Origin: an uncultured Mucispirillum sp. | GTDB lineage: Bacteria > Chrysiogenota > Deferribacteres > Deferribacterales > Mucispirillaceae | Length of the DNA stretch: 5,699 bases | Direction: 5' to 3' | NCBI GenBank assembly: GCA_945929285.1 | Contig: CAMEOC010000087.1 | Location: 1 to 5,699 of the forward strand | Shown here: positions 1 through 5,581 of the stretch, piece after piece | How positions within the stretch are numbered: position 1 is the stretch's first letter | Layout of the letters: each line of letters starts with the position of its first letter | The notes under the pieces: model-generated | The model's input: only the letters and a program-made list of their open reading frames with translations | What the model was told of the DNA's origin: nothing | The model's database searches: none | Program-made: the position numbers and the translations under genes

Positions 1-143
1 ATAAATGAGCCTAACACATTTACAAATAATACCCCATAAATTGATGAAAGCCCAAGTTTTGCAGTGAAAAATAAAAGTGATAAACTTCTAAAAACTGCCC
101 CTAAAAAGCCCCCTGCACCTACTGCAAAAAGTTGTAAAAACAT
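1..143 (-). CDS. crcB: CrcB/FluC fluoride channel, N-terminal part (cut by window edge)
   Basis: The first 47 codons of a gene that runs off the left edge; the ATG is at 143-141. CrcB/FluC proteins are small inner-membrane channels that form antiparallel dimers and export toxic fluoride. The visible part has the two family marks: GGFLGAVFRSLS at residues 11-22, with Arg19, in the first membrane helix, and GVLFVNVLGSF at residues 37-47, with the pore-lining Asn42, in the second. The usual Tyr after the Arg is Ser here. The start is supported by an AGGAG Shine-Dalgarno (minus strand of 149-153), five bases from the ATG. The gene follows the ankyrin lipoprotein gene by 14 nt and is probably co-transcribed with it. 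No fluoride riboswitch is visible in the short leader of that pair. The family call is firm; function of the whole protein cannot be judged from a fragment. Confidence 0.88.
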   Translation of the reverse strand, partial: MFLQLFAVGAGGFLGAVFRSLSLLFFTAKLGLSSIYGVLFVNVLGSF

Positions 144-148
144 TTTAT

Positions 149-153
149 CTCCT
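149..153 (-). promoter_or_regulatory. Shine-Dalgarno of crcB
   Basis: On the minus strand this reads AGGAG, followed by the five bases ATAAA and then the ATG at 143-141. It lies inside the 14-nt gap after the ankyrin gene stop codon (160-158), so crcB can be translated from a shared transcript. It also fixes the crcB start. Confidence 0.8.
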
Positions 154-157
154 AATA

Positions 158-1120
158 TTACTTTAAAATTGCCTCTATTTTTTCCTTATCTTCCATATAT
201 ATATCTTCATTAGGTTTTACATAATTATTATAATAATCTAAAGCCACCTGACCTTTATTATCCTTTAATAAAATATCTGCCCCGCCAACTATTAAAGCAT
301 TAAAGGCTTCTATATCAGAATTTTTTAAAGCATACATAAGTGGTGAAATACCTGTGCTGCCCTGCTTATTAATATCTGCTTTTTCTAGTATTAAAAATGA
401 TATAAGGTTTTTATAATCTTCAAGCTTTAAATGCCCCCTTTGGCTTAAAGCATAAAGCATAACAGGTGGTGCTCCAAACTCTGCAAAATCATGGTTTATA
501 TCAAACCCTTTATTTATCATCTCTTTTAATGTATAAGTATCTGCTGAATATATGCTTACATATATTGGCGAGCCTGTCCACACATCACCCCATACAAAAT
601 ACATATCTAAACTTTCTTCTTTTAAAATCATATCAACTGCATCATAATTTTTGATGGCAATAGCATAGCTTAATGGTGGAACTCCATCATCTGAAGCATT
701 ATTTAAGTTTGCACCTTTTTTAATTAAATATTCTAATGAAGCCATATTGCCTGCAGTAATTGCCACCCTTAAAGGGGTTTCCCCGTTTTCATTAAAAGCA
801 TTAATATCTGAGCCTTTATTTATAAAAATATCTAACTCTTTAGTATCTTTTGCATTAATAACAGCTTTAAAAAATTCATTAATATTTGTACTTTTATTTT
901 CCACTTTTTGAATAAGGTCTGTATTTTCCCCTTCTGCCTGTGGTGCTTTTGCATTTTGAATAACTGTGCCGTCTTCTGCTAAAACATCTATATCGTTTAT
1001 AGTTTCTTTTCGTATATCTAATGTAATATCTTTTTCCACACTATTACTATTTTCTTCTTTCTTACAGCCATAAATTATAAATAATGTAGAAATTAAGGAA
1101 ATTATTACTATTTTTCTCAT
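158..1120 (-). CDS. Ankyrin-repeat lipoprotein, hypothetical
   Basis: A 320-aa predicted secreted lipoprotein. Residues 1-19 form a lipoprotein signal peptide: MRK, a hydrophobic stretch, then the lipobox IYGC with Cys19 as the likely acylated residue. Lys at +2 gives no clear inner-membrane retention signal. Residues 20-80 are polar and probably a tether. From about 82 to 300 the chain carries ankyrin repeats. The best are NGETPLRVAITAGN (112-125) with YLIKKGANLN (131-140), DGVPPLSYAIAIKNYDAV (145-162), and TGISPLMYALKNSDIEAF (256-273) with LIVGGADI (276-283); weaker ones lie near 84-108 and 182-210. Ankyrin repeats bind proteins; the partner is unknown and no enzyme domain is seen. The start is backed by AAGGTGG (minus strand of 1124-1130) just upstream. 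It lies 14 nt ahead of crcB on the same strand. Fold and export are well supported; role is not. Confidence 0.85.
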   Translation of the reverse strand: MRKIVIISLISTLFIIYGCKKEENSNSVEKDITLDIRKETINDIDVLAEDGTVIQNAKAPQAEGENTDLIQKVENKSTNINEFFKAVINAKDTKELDIFINKGSDINAFNENGETPLRVAITAGNMASLEYLIKKGANLNNASDDGVPPLSYAIAIKNYDAVDMILKEESLDMYFVWGDVWTGSPIYVSIYSADTYTLKEMINKGFDINHDFAEFGAPPVMLYALSQRGHLKLEDYKNLISFLILEKADINKQGSTGISPLMYALKNSDIEAFNALIVGGADILLKDNKGQVALDYYNNYVKPNEDIYMEDKEKIEAILK

Positions 1121-1128
1121 AAACCACC

Positions 1129-1157
1129 TTTACAAATCATATTAAAATTACTATAAC
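1129..1157 (+). promoter_or_regulatory. Candidate promoter of the 88-aa membrane protein gene
   Basis: TTTACA (1129-1134) and TATAAC (1152-1157) lie 17 bases apart, each one base from the sigma-70 consensus. The usual six or seven bases further on puts the first transcribed base at about 1164, which is the A of the ATG of the next gene. The mRNA would then be leaderless, which fits the absence of any Shine-Dalgarno before that ATG. The boxes are seen; the start site is inferred. Confidence 0.5.
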
Positions 1158-1178
1158 ATAAATATGATAACTTATGAA
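1150..1178 (-). promoter_or_regulatory. Candidate promoter of the ankyrin lipoprotein-crcB pair
   Basis: On the minus strand, TTCATA (1178-1173) and TATAGT (1155-1150) are separated by 17 bases, a fair match to sigma-70 -35 and -10 boxes. Transcription would begin near 1143-1144, giving a leader of about 23 nt that contains the ribosome binding site at 1124-1130. The -10 box overlaps the plus-strand -10 box of the divergent gene. AT-rich DNA gives such matches by chance, so this is inference. Confidence 0.4.
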
Positions 1179-1430
1179 CTATTTTTTTTAATTTTTAAAA
1201 TCGGTATTATTTGTTTTTTAATAAACCTGCCTTTTGGTATGCTTAGAAGCAGGTTTACATCATACAGCCTTATGTGGTTTTTATCTATCCATGCCCCTAT
1301 ACCTGTGGCTGCTATTTTACGCCGTTCTGCAGGCTTTTCCTTTTGGTATATTTTTATATTTATGATTTTTGGTATTGCAGGCCAGGTTATTGGTAAAAAA
1401 ATTGCCATGAAATATTTCCCACCAAAATAA
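1164..1430 (+). CDS. Small conserved-looking membrane protein, function unknown
   Basis: An 88-aa hydrophobic protein with three likely membrane segments at about residues 4-22, 34-52 and 59-76, and a basic C-terminal tail (GKKIAMKYFPPK). Between the first two segments is a loop with NLPFGMLRSR (21-30), followed by MWFLSIHAPIPVAAILRR (37-54) with Trp38, His43 and two prolines. This pattern (LPFG..R, then WFL.IH.P.P...LR) resembles small uncharacterised membrane proteins I recall from several bacterial groups, but I cannot name the family or a function. The coding frame is open throughout. No Shine-Dalgarno precedes the ATG at 1164; a promoter placed so that transcription starts at the ATG offers an explanation. 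It is transcribed away from the ankyrin gene and is probably a single-gene unit, although read-through into the BIG_2 gene 65 nt downstream is possible. Confidence 0.75.
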   Translation: MITYELFFLIFKIGIICFLINLPFGMLRSRFTSYSLMWFLSIHAPIPVAAILRRSAGFSFWYIFIFMIFGIAGQVIGKKIAMKYFPPK

Positions 1431-1441
1431 TTCTTTATTTA

Positions 1442-1469
1442 TTGCATTACTTAATTTATAATTTATATT
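1442..1469 (+). promoter_or_regulatory. Possible promoter of the BIG_2 lipoprotein gene
   Basis: The 65-nt gap before the BIG_2 gene is very AT-rich and holds two candidate promoters that cannot be told apart by eye. One is TTGCAT (1442-1447) with TATATT (1464-1469), spacer 16. The other is a perfect TATAAT at 1457-1462 with only a weak -35 box (TTTATT, 1434-1439). Either would give a leader of roughly 20-27 nt. A weak Shine-Dalgarno, AGAG at 1486-1489, lies six bases before the ATG. Confidence 0.3.
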
Positions 1470-1945
1470 AAGATATTATACATATAGAGTAAGCTATGAA
1501 AAAAATATTATGTATGGTTTTAACTGCCCTATTTTTAATAGCAGGCTGTGGCGATTTAGCAGGCTTAGGCGGTGGCACTAATACTGAAATTGGTGGCGGA
1601 AATACCGGCGGTGGCAGTGACGGTGATATTAAGGTTGAAAGAGTTGATGTAGATAAAACTTATATAGAGCTTGATTTACAAGCTACCAAAACAGCTCAAA
1701 TATCCGCATTTGTTTTCCCTAGTGAAGCTAAACAAACATTATTATATGCAAGCGAAAATGAAACAATTGTATCAATAGATAATAATGGGTATATTACTGC
1801 TAAAGCTAAATGCTTAGTAGATATTATAGTTGCCTCAAAAGCAAATCCAGCAATTTTTAAAACTGTTACTATTGTAGTTTCAGACGGTGCAGATAAACCA
1901 GTAGTAGATAAAGTTTTATCAATAGAAGTAGATACTTCAGATATA

Positions 1946-1948
1946 CCC
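1946..1948 (+). other. First frameshift point in the BIG_2 gene (C run)
   Basis: Up to ATA (1943-1945) the coding frame reads on from the lipoprotein start. After the CCC here it meets TAA at 1955-1957. One more C would give ATA CCC CTT GAT TTA and join the second segment, which continues the second Ig-like domain as LDLNPTLGLNT. The junction is placed by domain continuity; the exact lost base cannot be proved. Confidence 0.65.
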
Positions 1949-2422
1949 TTGATTTAAACCCAACATTAGGATTAAACACTATAAAACTTAACTATACAGT
2001 TAAACCTGAAAGCCTTTCTAGCGATAAAAAAGAAGTTTCTATTGCCATAAAAGATGATACTATTGCAAGAATAGATGTTAGTAATAATATAACTGCATTA
2101 AAAGAAGGCTCTACTGAATTAACAATTACTTCCCTTGATAATCCTGATATTTCTACAACAGTTTATATTGATGTGGTAGATACAACTGGGGAAACTGTAA
2201 CACCTGTAATGACAGCAAACCCATCATCTATAACTTTAACAAAAGGAACAAATGTTAATTTAACTAGTAAAGTTGCTTTTAGTTATTACCCTGCTTTACA
2301 AGGAATTTATTTTCTGTCATGCACATCTTCAGATGAAACTGTTGTAAAATGTAATCAAAATCAAGGCAATCCTTTACTACTACCTCAGAATGAAGGTAAT
2401 GCCACAATAAAAGCTAAAATAG

Positions 2423-2428
2423 TTTTTT
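2423..2428 (+). other. Second frameshift point in the BIG_2 gene (T6 run)
   Basis: The second segment reads KAKIV and then GTT TTT TGG and ends at a TAA at 2467-2469. A seventh T would give GTT TTT TTG GGA and continue as LGDSPYNGEISSTININV, which completes the last strand of the third Ig-like domain. Slippage by one base on the T run, during translation or transcription, would have the same effect. Confidence 0.65.
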
Positions 2429-2860
2429 GGGAGATTCTCCTTATAATGGTGAAATTTCATCCACTATAAATATAAATGTATTAAATAGCAGTGCAAATAT
2501 TCCACAGCATTCAGATATTAATCCTGCAAACTATGAAAAATATCCTAATAGAATGTATTTAAAAATACAGTTTGATATGAAAAGTTCCAGTGGTGATTTG
2601 TATAACTCTAGCACGGCAGTTGGAATTACTGGTATAGACTTTCAAAATGATGCACAACAATGTGACGGGGGTGTATGCTCTGGTGATTTATCTGAAAACT
2701 ATATTCGTCCTAATTTATATTTCTCTATTAATTGGAGTGAATATAAACCATCAATACATAAAAATATTGCAAAATTCCATATACAAGTTACAGATAAAAA
2801 CCCAACTGTTACTTTTATGGGTTTTGAATCAAAATAATTTATTTTCATATTAAATATATT

Positions 2861-2890
2861 GGGGGAGGCTTTGGCTTCCCCTTATTTTTT
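2861..2890 (+). terminator. Rho-independent terminator after the BIG_2 gene
   Basis: GGGGAGGC (2862-2869) pairs with GCTTCCCC (2874-2881) around a TTTG loop, making eight pairs with one G-T wobble. It is followed by TTATTTTTT. It lies 23 bases after the BIG_2 stop codon and separates that gene from the thrS operon. Confidence 0.9.
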
Positions 2891-2920
2891 AAGAAATCTT
2901 ATAAATTCATACGATTTTCA

Positions 2921-2949
2921 TTGACTTATTTACTTTTTACATTTATAAA
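2921..2949 (+). promoter_or_regulatory. Promoter of the thrS-infC-rpmI operon
   Basis: TTGACT (2921-2926) and TATAAA (2944-2949) are 17 bases apart, each one base from the sigma-70 consensus. Transcription would start near 2956, leaving a leader of about 65 nt before thrS. It sits just after the upstream terminator, as expected for the head of an operon. No T-box element is seen in the short leader. Confidence 0.7.
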
Positions 2950-2984
2950 TTAGGGTTATCTATTTAATTGTATATGGTTAAGTT

Positions 2985-3004
2985 TGCAGTTTTTTATAAC
3001 TGCA
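2985..3004 (+). promoter_or_regulatory. Hairpin in the thrS leader
   Basis: TGCAGTT (2985-2991) pairs perfectly with AACTGCA (2998-3004) around a six-base loop TTTTAT. It ends seven bases before the GGAG Shine-Dalgarno (3012-3015) of thrS. There is no T run after it, so it is not a terminator. E. coli thrS is repressed by its own product binding tRNA-like leader hairpins, but this loop carries no threonine anticodon, so any regulatory role is speculation. Confidence 0.45.
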
Positions 3005-3021
3005 GGCTTTTGGAGAATATT

Positions 3022-4944
3022 ATGAATATAAAATTACCTGATGGTAGCAGTTTAGAGCTGGAAGAAAATGCTTCTGTGCTGGATGCTGCAAAAAAAATCA
3101 CAAATAGTTTAGCAAAAAAATCAGCAGCTGGGGTTATTAACGGAAAAGAAGTAGACCTTTCTGCTACACTTCATAATGGTGACAGCCTTAAAATATTAAC
3201 AGAAAGCGACCCAGAAGCTTTGGAAATATTAAGGCACTCCACTGCTCACCTTATGGCTCAAGCAATACTTAGGCTTTACCCTGAAACAAAAGTTACCATT
3301 GGCCCTGTTGTAGAAAACGGCTTTTATTACGATTTTGATAGAGATACACCTTTTTCTGTGGAAGATTTAGAAAAAATAGAAAAAGAAATGGCTAAAATTT
3401 CAGGGGAAAATATACCAGTTTCTAGATATGAAATGAATGCTAAAGATGCCATTGAACGCTTTACTAAAGAAGATGAAAAATATAAAGTAGAAATTATAGA
3501 AGATTTAGGAGTTGATACTGTTTCCCTTTATGAACAGGGGGATTTTACAGACCTTTGCCGTGGGCCTCATGTTTCTTCCACTGGTAAAATAAAACACTTC
3601 AAACTTTTATCTGTGGCTGGTGCTTACTGGCGAGGTGATGAAAAAAATAAACAGCTCCAAAGAATATACGGCACTGCTTGGTTTTCTAAAAAAGAATTAG
3701 ATGACTATATTAATATGCTGGAAGAAGCTAAAAAAAGAGACCACAGGCGCCTTGGCAAACAGCTAAAACTTTTCACCATTGAAGAAGATGCAGGGGCTGG
3801 CTTTCCAATTTACCTGCCTCGTGGTGGTATGCTACGTGCTGTTTTAGAGCAGTTTGAAAGGGAAGAACATATTAAAAGAGGTTATGATATAGTTTACGGC
3901 CCTACTATTCTTAAAAAAGATTTATGGGTATGTTCTGGCCACTATGATAACTATAAAGAAAATATGTATTTTACAGAAATAGATGGCGGCGAATTTGGTA
4001 TAAAACCTATGAACTGCTTATCTCACATTATGATGTATAAAAATGAGCTTCACAGCTACCGTGATTTACCTCTTAGGTATTTTGAGCTTGGTACAGTGCA
4101 CAGGCATGAAAAATCTGGCGTGCTTCATGGGCTTATGAGAGTTCGTGCTTTCACTCAAGATGATGCCCATATTTTCTGCAGGCAGGACCAGCTTCAAGAA
4201 GAAATCACAGATATTTTAGATTTCGTGCAGTATGTTATGGATATTTTTGGTTTTGAATTTATCCACACAGTTTCTACCCGCCCAGAAGAAAAATTTATAG
4301 GCTCTGTGGAAATTTGGGATACTGCCACAAAAGCTTTAATTGATGCTTTAGAATCAAAAGGCTTAAATTATACAATTAACGAAGGGGACGGTGCTTTTTA
4401 TGGCCCTAAAATTGATATTAAATTAAAAGATGCCATTGGCAGATTATGGCAGTGTGCTACTATTCAGTGCGACTTTAATCTTCCTGAACGCTTTGATTTA
4501 ACTTATGTTGGGCAAGACGGCGAAAAACACCGCCCAGTTATGCTTCACAGGGTTATTCTTGGTTCTGTTGATAGATTTTTAGGGGTTTTAATAGAACACT
4601 TTGCAGGTGCTTTCCCTGTTTGGATTTCCCCTGTGCAGGTTAGGGTAATGAATATTACTGATGAAAGTGCAGATTATGCAAACAGCTTATACAAACAATT
4701 AAAACAGGCAGGCATTAGAGCAGAAAAAGATTTAAGAAATGAAAAAATAGGCTATAAAATTAGGGAAGCTCAAGTGGAAAAAGTGCCGCACATGATAGTT
4801 GTTGGTAATAATGAAATGCAGGAAAATAAAATTTCTGTCCGCTTAAGAAACGGACAAACCCATAATAATATTGATTTTTCTTCATATCTTAATGTATTAA
4901 ATGCATTAATACAATTAAAATCACTTGAATTATGGGAAAAATAA
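3022..4944 (+). CDS. thrS: Threonyl-tRNA synthetase
   Basis: Class II synthetase that joins threonine to tRNA-Thr in the cytoplasm; 640 aa, close to the 642 aa of the E. coli enzyme. Domain order is standard. A TGS domain covers about 1-61. The editing domain (about 62-225) has HSTAH (His72, His76) and CRGPH (Cys179, His183), the residues that clear mischarged serine. The catalytic core (about 240-530) has the three zinc ligands that select threonine: Cys332 in PMNC, His383 in QDDAHIF and His509 in VMLHR. Motif 2 is [12 protein letters not shown] (352-363) and motif 3 is [13 protein letters not shown] (509-521). The anticodon-binding domain fills about 532-640. The frame is open upstream to a TTG at 2968, but ATG 3022 is chosen because GGAG (3012-3015) lies six bases before it and the protein then begins MNIKLPDGS, normal for a TGS domain. 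It heads the operon; infC begins 59 nt after its stop. Confidence 0.97.
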   Translation: MNIKLPDGSSLELEENASVLDAAKKITNSLAKKSAAGVINGKEVDLSATLHNGDSLKILTESDPEALEILRHSTAHLMAQAILRLYPETKVTIGPVVENGFYYDFDRDTPFSVEDLEKIEKEMAKISGENIPVSRYEMNAKDAIERFTKEDEKYKVEIIEDLGVDTVSLYEQGDFTDLCRGPHVSSTGKIKHFKLLSVAGAYWRGDEKNKQLQRIYGTAWFSKKELDDYINMLEEAKKRDHRRLGKQLKLFTIEEDAGAGFPIYLPRGGMLRAVLEQFEREEHIKRGYDIVYGPTILKKDLWVCSGHYDNYKENMYFTEIDGGEFGIKPMNCLSHIMMYKNELHSYRDLPLRYFELGTVHRHEKSGVLHGLMRVRAFTQDDAHIFCRQDQLQEEITDILDFVQYVMDIFGFEFIHTVSTRPEEKFIGSVEIWDTATKALIDALESKGLNYTINEGDGAFYGPKIDIKLKDAIGRLWQCATIQCDFNLPERFDLTYVGQDGEKHRPVMLHRVILGSVDRFLGVLIEHFAGAFPVWISPVQVRVMNITDESADYANSLYKQLKQAGIRAEKDLRNEKIGYKIREAQVEKVPHMIVVGNNEMQENKISVRLRNGQTHNNIDFSSYLNVLNALIQLKSLELWEK

Positions 4945-4971
4945 TATTATAAATAAAAGCTAAAAAGGTAT

Positions 4972-4991
4972 TAAAGGGATTTTTCTCTTTA
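4972..4991 (+). promoter_or_regulatory. Hairpin directly before the infC ribosome binding site
   Basis: TAAAGGGA (4972-4979) can pair with TTCTCTTTA starting near 4984 and ending at 4991, around a TTTT loop (4980-4983), giving eight mostly A-U pairs with one G-U. It stops one base short of the GGAGG at 4993-4997. The T-rich side comes before, not after, a T tract, so termination is unlikely. It could present or stand by the ribosome site; this is inference and the stem is weak. Confidence 0.35.
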
Positions 4992-4992
4992 T

Positions 4993-4997
4993 GGAGG
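4993..4997 (+). promoter_or_regulatory. Shine-Dalgarno that fixes the infC start at ATA
   Basis: GGAGG, a full-strength site, is followed by six bases (TGTGCC) and then ATA at 5004-5006. It decides the start of infC, because no ATG, GTG or TTG lies in frame between the upstream stop (TAA at 4950-4952) and well inside the conserved protein. Confidence 0.85.
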
Positions 4998-5003
4998 TGT
5001 GCC

Positions 5004-5540
5004 ATACCGTCAGCAAAAGATGCAGACAAAGAAAGGGTTAATGAGGAAATCACTGCTTCAGAAGTTCGCCTTATAGGTGATGATGGGCAGGCATTAGGGA
5101 TTTTATCATTACATGAGGCATTGGATATTGCCAGGGAAAAAGGGTATGATTTAGTGGAAGTGGCAGCTGGAGCTAAACCACCTGTATGTCGTGTTATGGA
5201 CTACAGTAAATACAAGTTTGAAAAAAACAAAAAAGAAAAAGAAGCTCGTAAAAAACAGCGCCAACACCAAGTGGATATTAAAGAAATTAAATTCCGCCCT
5301 AAAATTGAAGAACATGACTATAATGTGAAACTAAAACACATAAGACGCTTTTTAACAGATGGTGATAAAGTGAAAATCGTCATCAGATATAGAGGCAGGG
5401 AAATCATGTTTTTAGATGCAGGCACAGAGCTTTTAAATAAAATCTCTGTAGATGTGGAAGATTTAGGCACTATGGAGAAAAAGCCCGAACTTTTAGGCAA
5501 ACAACAAATGATTGTAATTGCCCCAAAGGCAACTAAATAA
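5004..5540 (+). CDS. infC: Translation initiation factor IF-3, with ATA start codon
   Basis: IF3 binds the 30S subunit, keeps it apart from 50S and rejects wrong initiator tRNA or start codons. With the start at ATA 5004 the protein is 178 aa, within the usual 170-180. The N-terminal domain (about 10-75) begins RVNEEITASEVRLIGDDG and ends in the family signature RVMDYSKYKFEKNK (63-76). A Lys-rich linker (74-88) leads to the C-terminal domain, with IKEIKFRPK (92-100), HDYNVKLKHIRRFL (104-117) and IRYRGRE (127-133). The N-terminal motifs lie well upstream of the first in-frame ATG (5121), so that ATG is not the start. Within frame only ATA at 5004 has a ribosome site at the right distance. E. 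coli infC starts at AUU, and its product represses its own translation by rejecting that codon; the same control is inferred here. The gene lies between thrS and rpmI, probably on one transcript. Confidence 0.93.
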   Translation: MPSAKDADKERVNEEITASEVRLIGDDGQALGILSLHEALDIAREKGYDLVEVAAGAKPPVCRVMDYSKYKFEKNKKEKEARKKQRQHQVDIKEIKFRPKIEEHDYNVKLKHIRRFLTDGDKVKIVIRYRGREIMFLDAGTELLNKISVDVEDLGTMEKKPELLGKQQMIVIAPKATK

Positions 5541-5570
5541 ACGCTTAATTTTGTAAAGCTAAAACTATTT

Positions 5571-5576
5571 AAGGAG
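5571..5576 (+). promoter_or_regulatory. Shine-Dalgarno of rpmI
   Basis: AAGGAG followed by five bases and ATG at 5582. It lies in the 41-nt gap after the infC stop. No terminator or clear promoter is seen in that gap, so rpmI is probably read from the operon transcript. Confidence 0.85.
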
Positions 5577-5581
5577 TAACG

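Larger units (their letters stand above)
1496..2837 (+). pseudogene. Ig-like (BIG_2) surface lipoprotein gene split by two frameshifts
   Basis: Three open segments in different frames join into one sensible protein of 447 residues: 1496 to about 1948, then to about 2427, then to the stop at 2835-2837. Residues 1-18 are a lipoprotein signal peptide with lipobox LIAGC (Cys18), followed by a Gly-rich linker (23-43). Three bacterial Ig-like (BIG_2) domains follow at about 46-130, 139-229 and 237-330. Their marks include SENETIVSIDNNGYITAKA (86-104) in the first, and DDTIARID then ALKEGSTELTITS (201-213) in the second. The third has paired Cys275 and Cys286. Residues 340-447 are an unrecognised C-terminal region with Cys390 and Cys395. 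As written, the first frame ends after 153 aa at a TAA (1955-1957), leaving the lipoprotein anchor and one domain. Both breaks are one-base losses next to short homopolymers, so decay, on/off variation or read error are all possible. A strong terminator follows. BIG_2 domains are typical of adhesins and other surface proteins; the ligand is unknown. Confidence 0.8.

Noticed and set aside
466..654. Plus-strand open frame opposite the ankyrin gene
   Set aside because: Low-complexity Leu/Tyr/His-rich translation with no ribosome site, opposite a well-supported gene.
1121..1163. A fluoride riboswitch controlling crcB
   Set aside because: The leader of the ankyrin-crcB pair is at most a few tens of bases and lacks the conserved riboswitch core; the 14-nt gap directly before crcB is too short.
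1172..1408. Minus-strand open frame opposite the 88-aa membrane protein gene
   Set aside because: The plus-strand reading gives a sensible three-helix membrane protein; this strand gives no membrane or domain pattern and no ribosome site.
1496..2837. The BIG_2 region as two or three separate genes
   Set aside because: The later segments lack ribosome sites and signal peptides and each begins in the middle of an Ig-like domain that the preceding segment starts.
2647..2853. Plus-strand open frame inside the end of the BIG_2 gene
   Set aside because: It overlaps the C-terminal segment that continues the lipoprotein frame, and its own translation is unremarkable.
2968..3021. Upstream extension of thrS by 18 codons to a TTG
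   Set aside because: The added residues do not match the family, the TTG lacks a ribosome site, and the stretch lies close to the predicted transcript start and covers the leader hairpin.
2950..3021. A T-box riboswitch before thrS
   Set aside because: The leader is only about 65 nt, and no T-box sequence or terminator-antiterminator pair is present.
4991..5041. A 16-codon ATG reading frame overlapping the infC start in another frame
   Set aside because: Its ATG overlaps the bases just before the infC Shine-Dalgarno and has no well-spaced ribosome site of its own; the peptide shows no recognisable feature. A leader peptide cannot be fully excluded but nothing supports one.
5121..5540. infC starting at the first in-frame ATG (139 aa)
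   Set aside because: This would drop about 39 residues that clearly match the IF3 N-terminal domain (RVNEEITASEVRLIG and on), and no ribosome site precedes that ATG.
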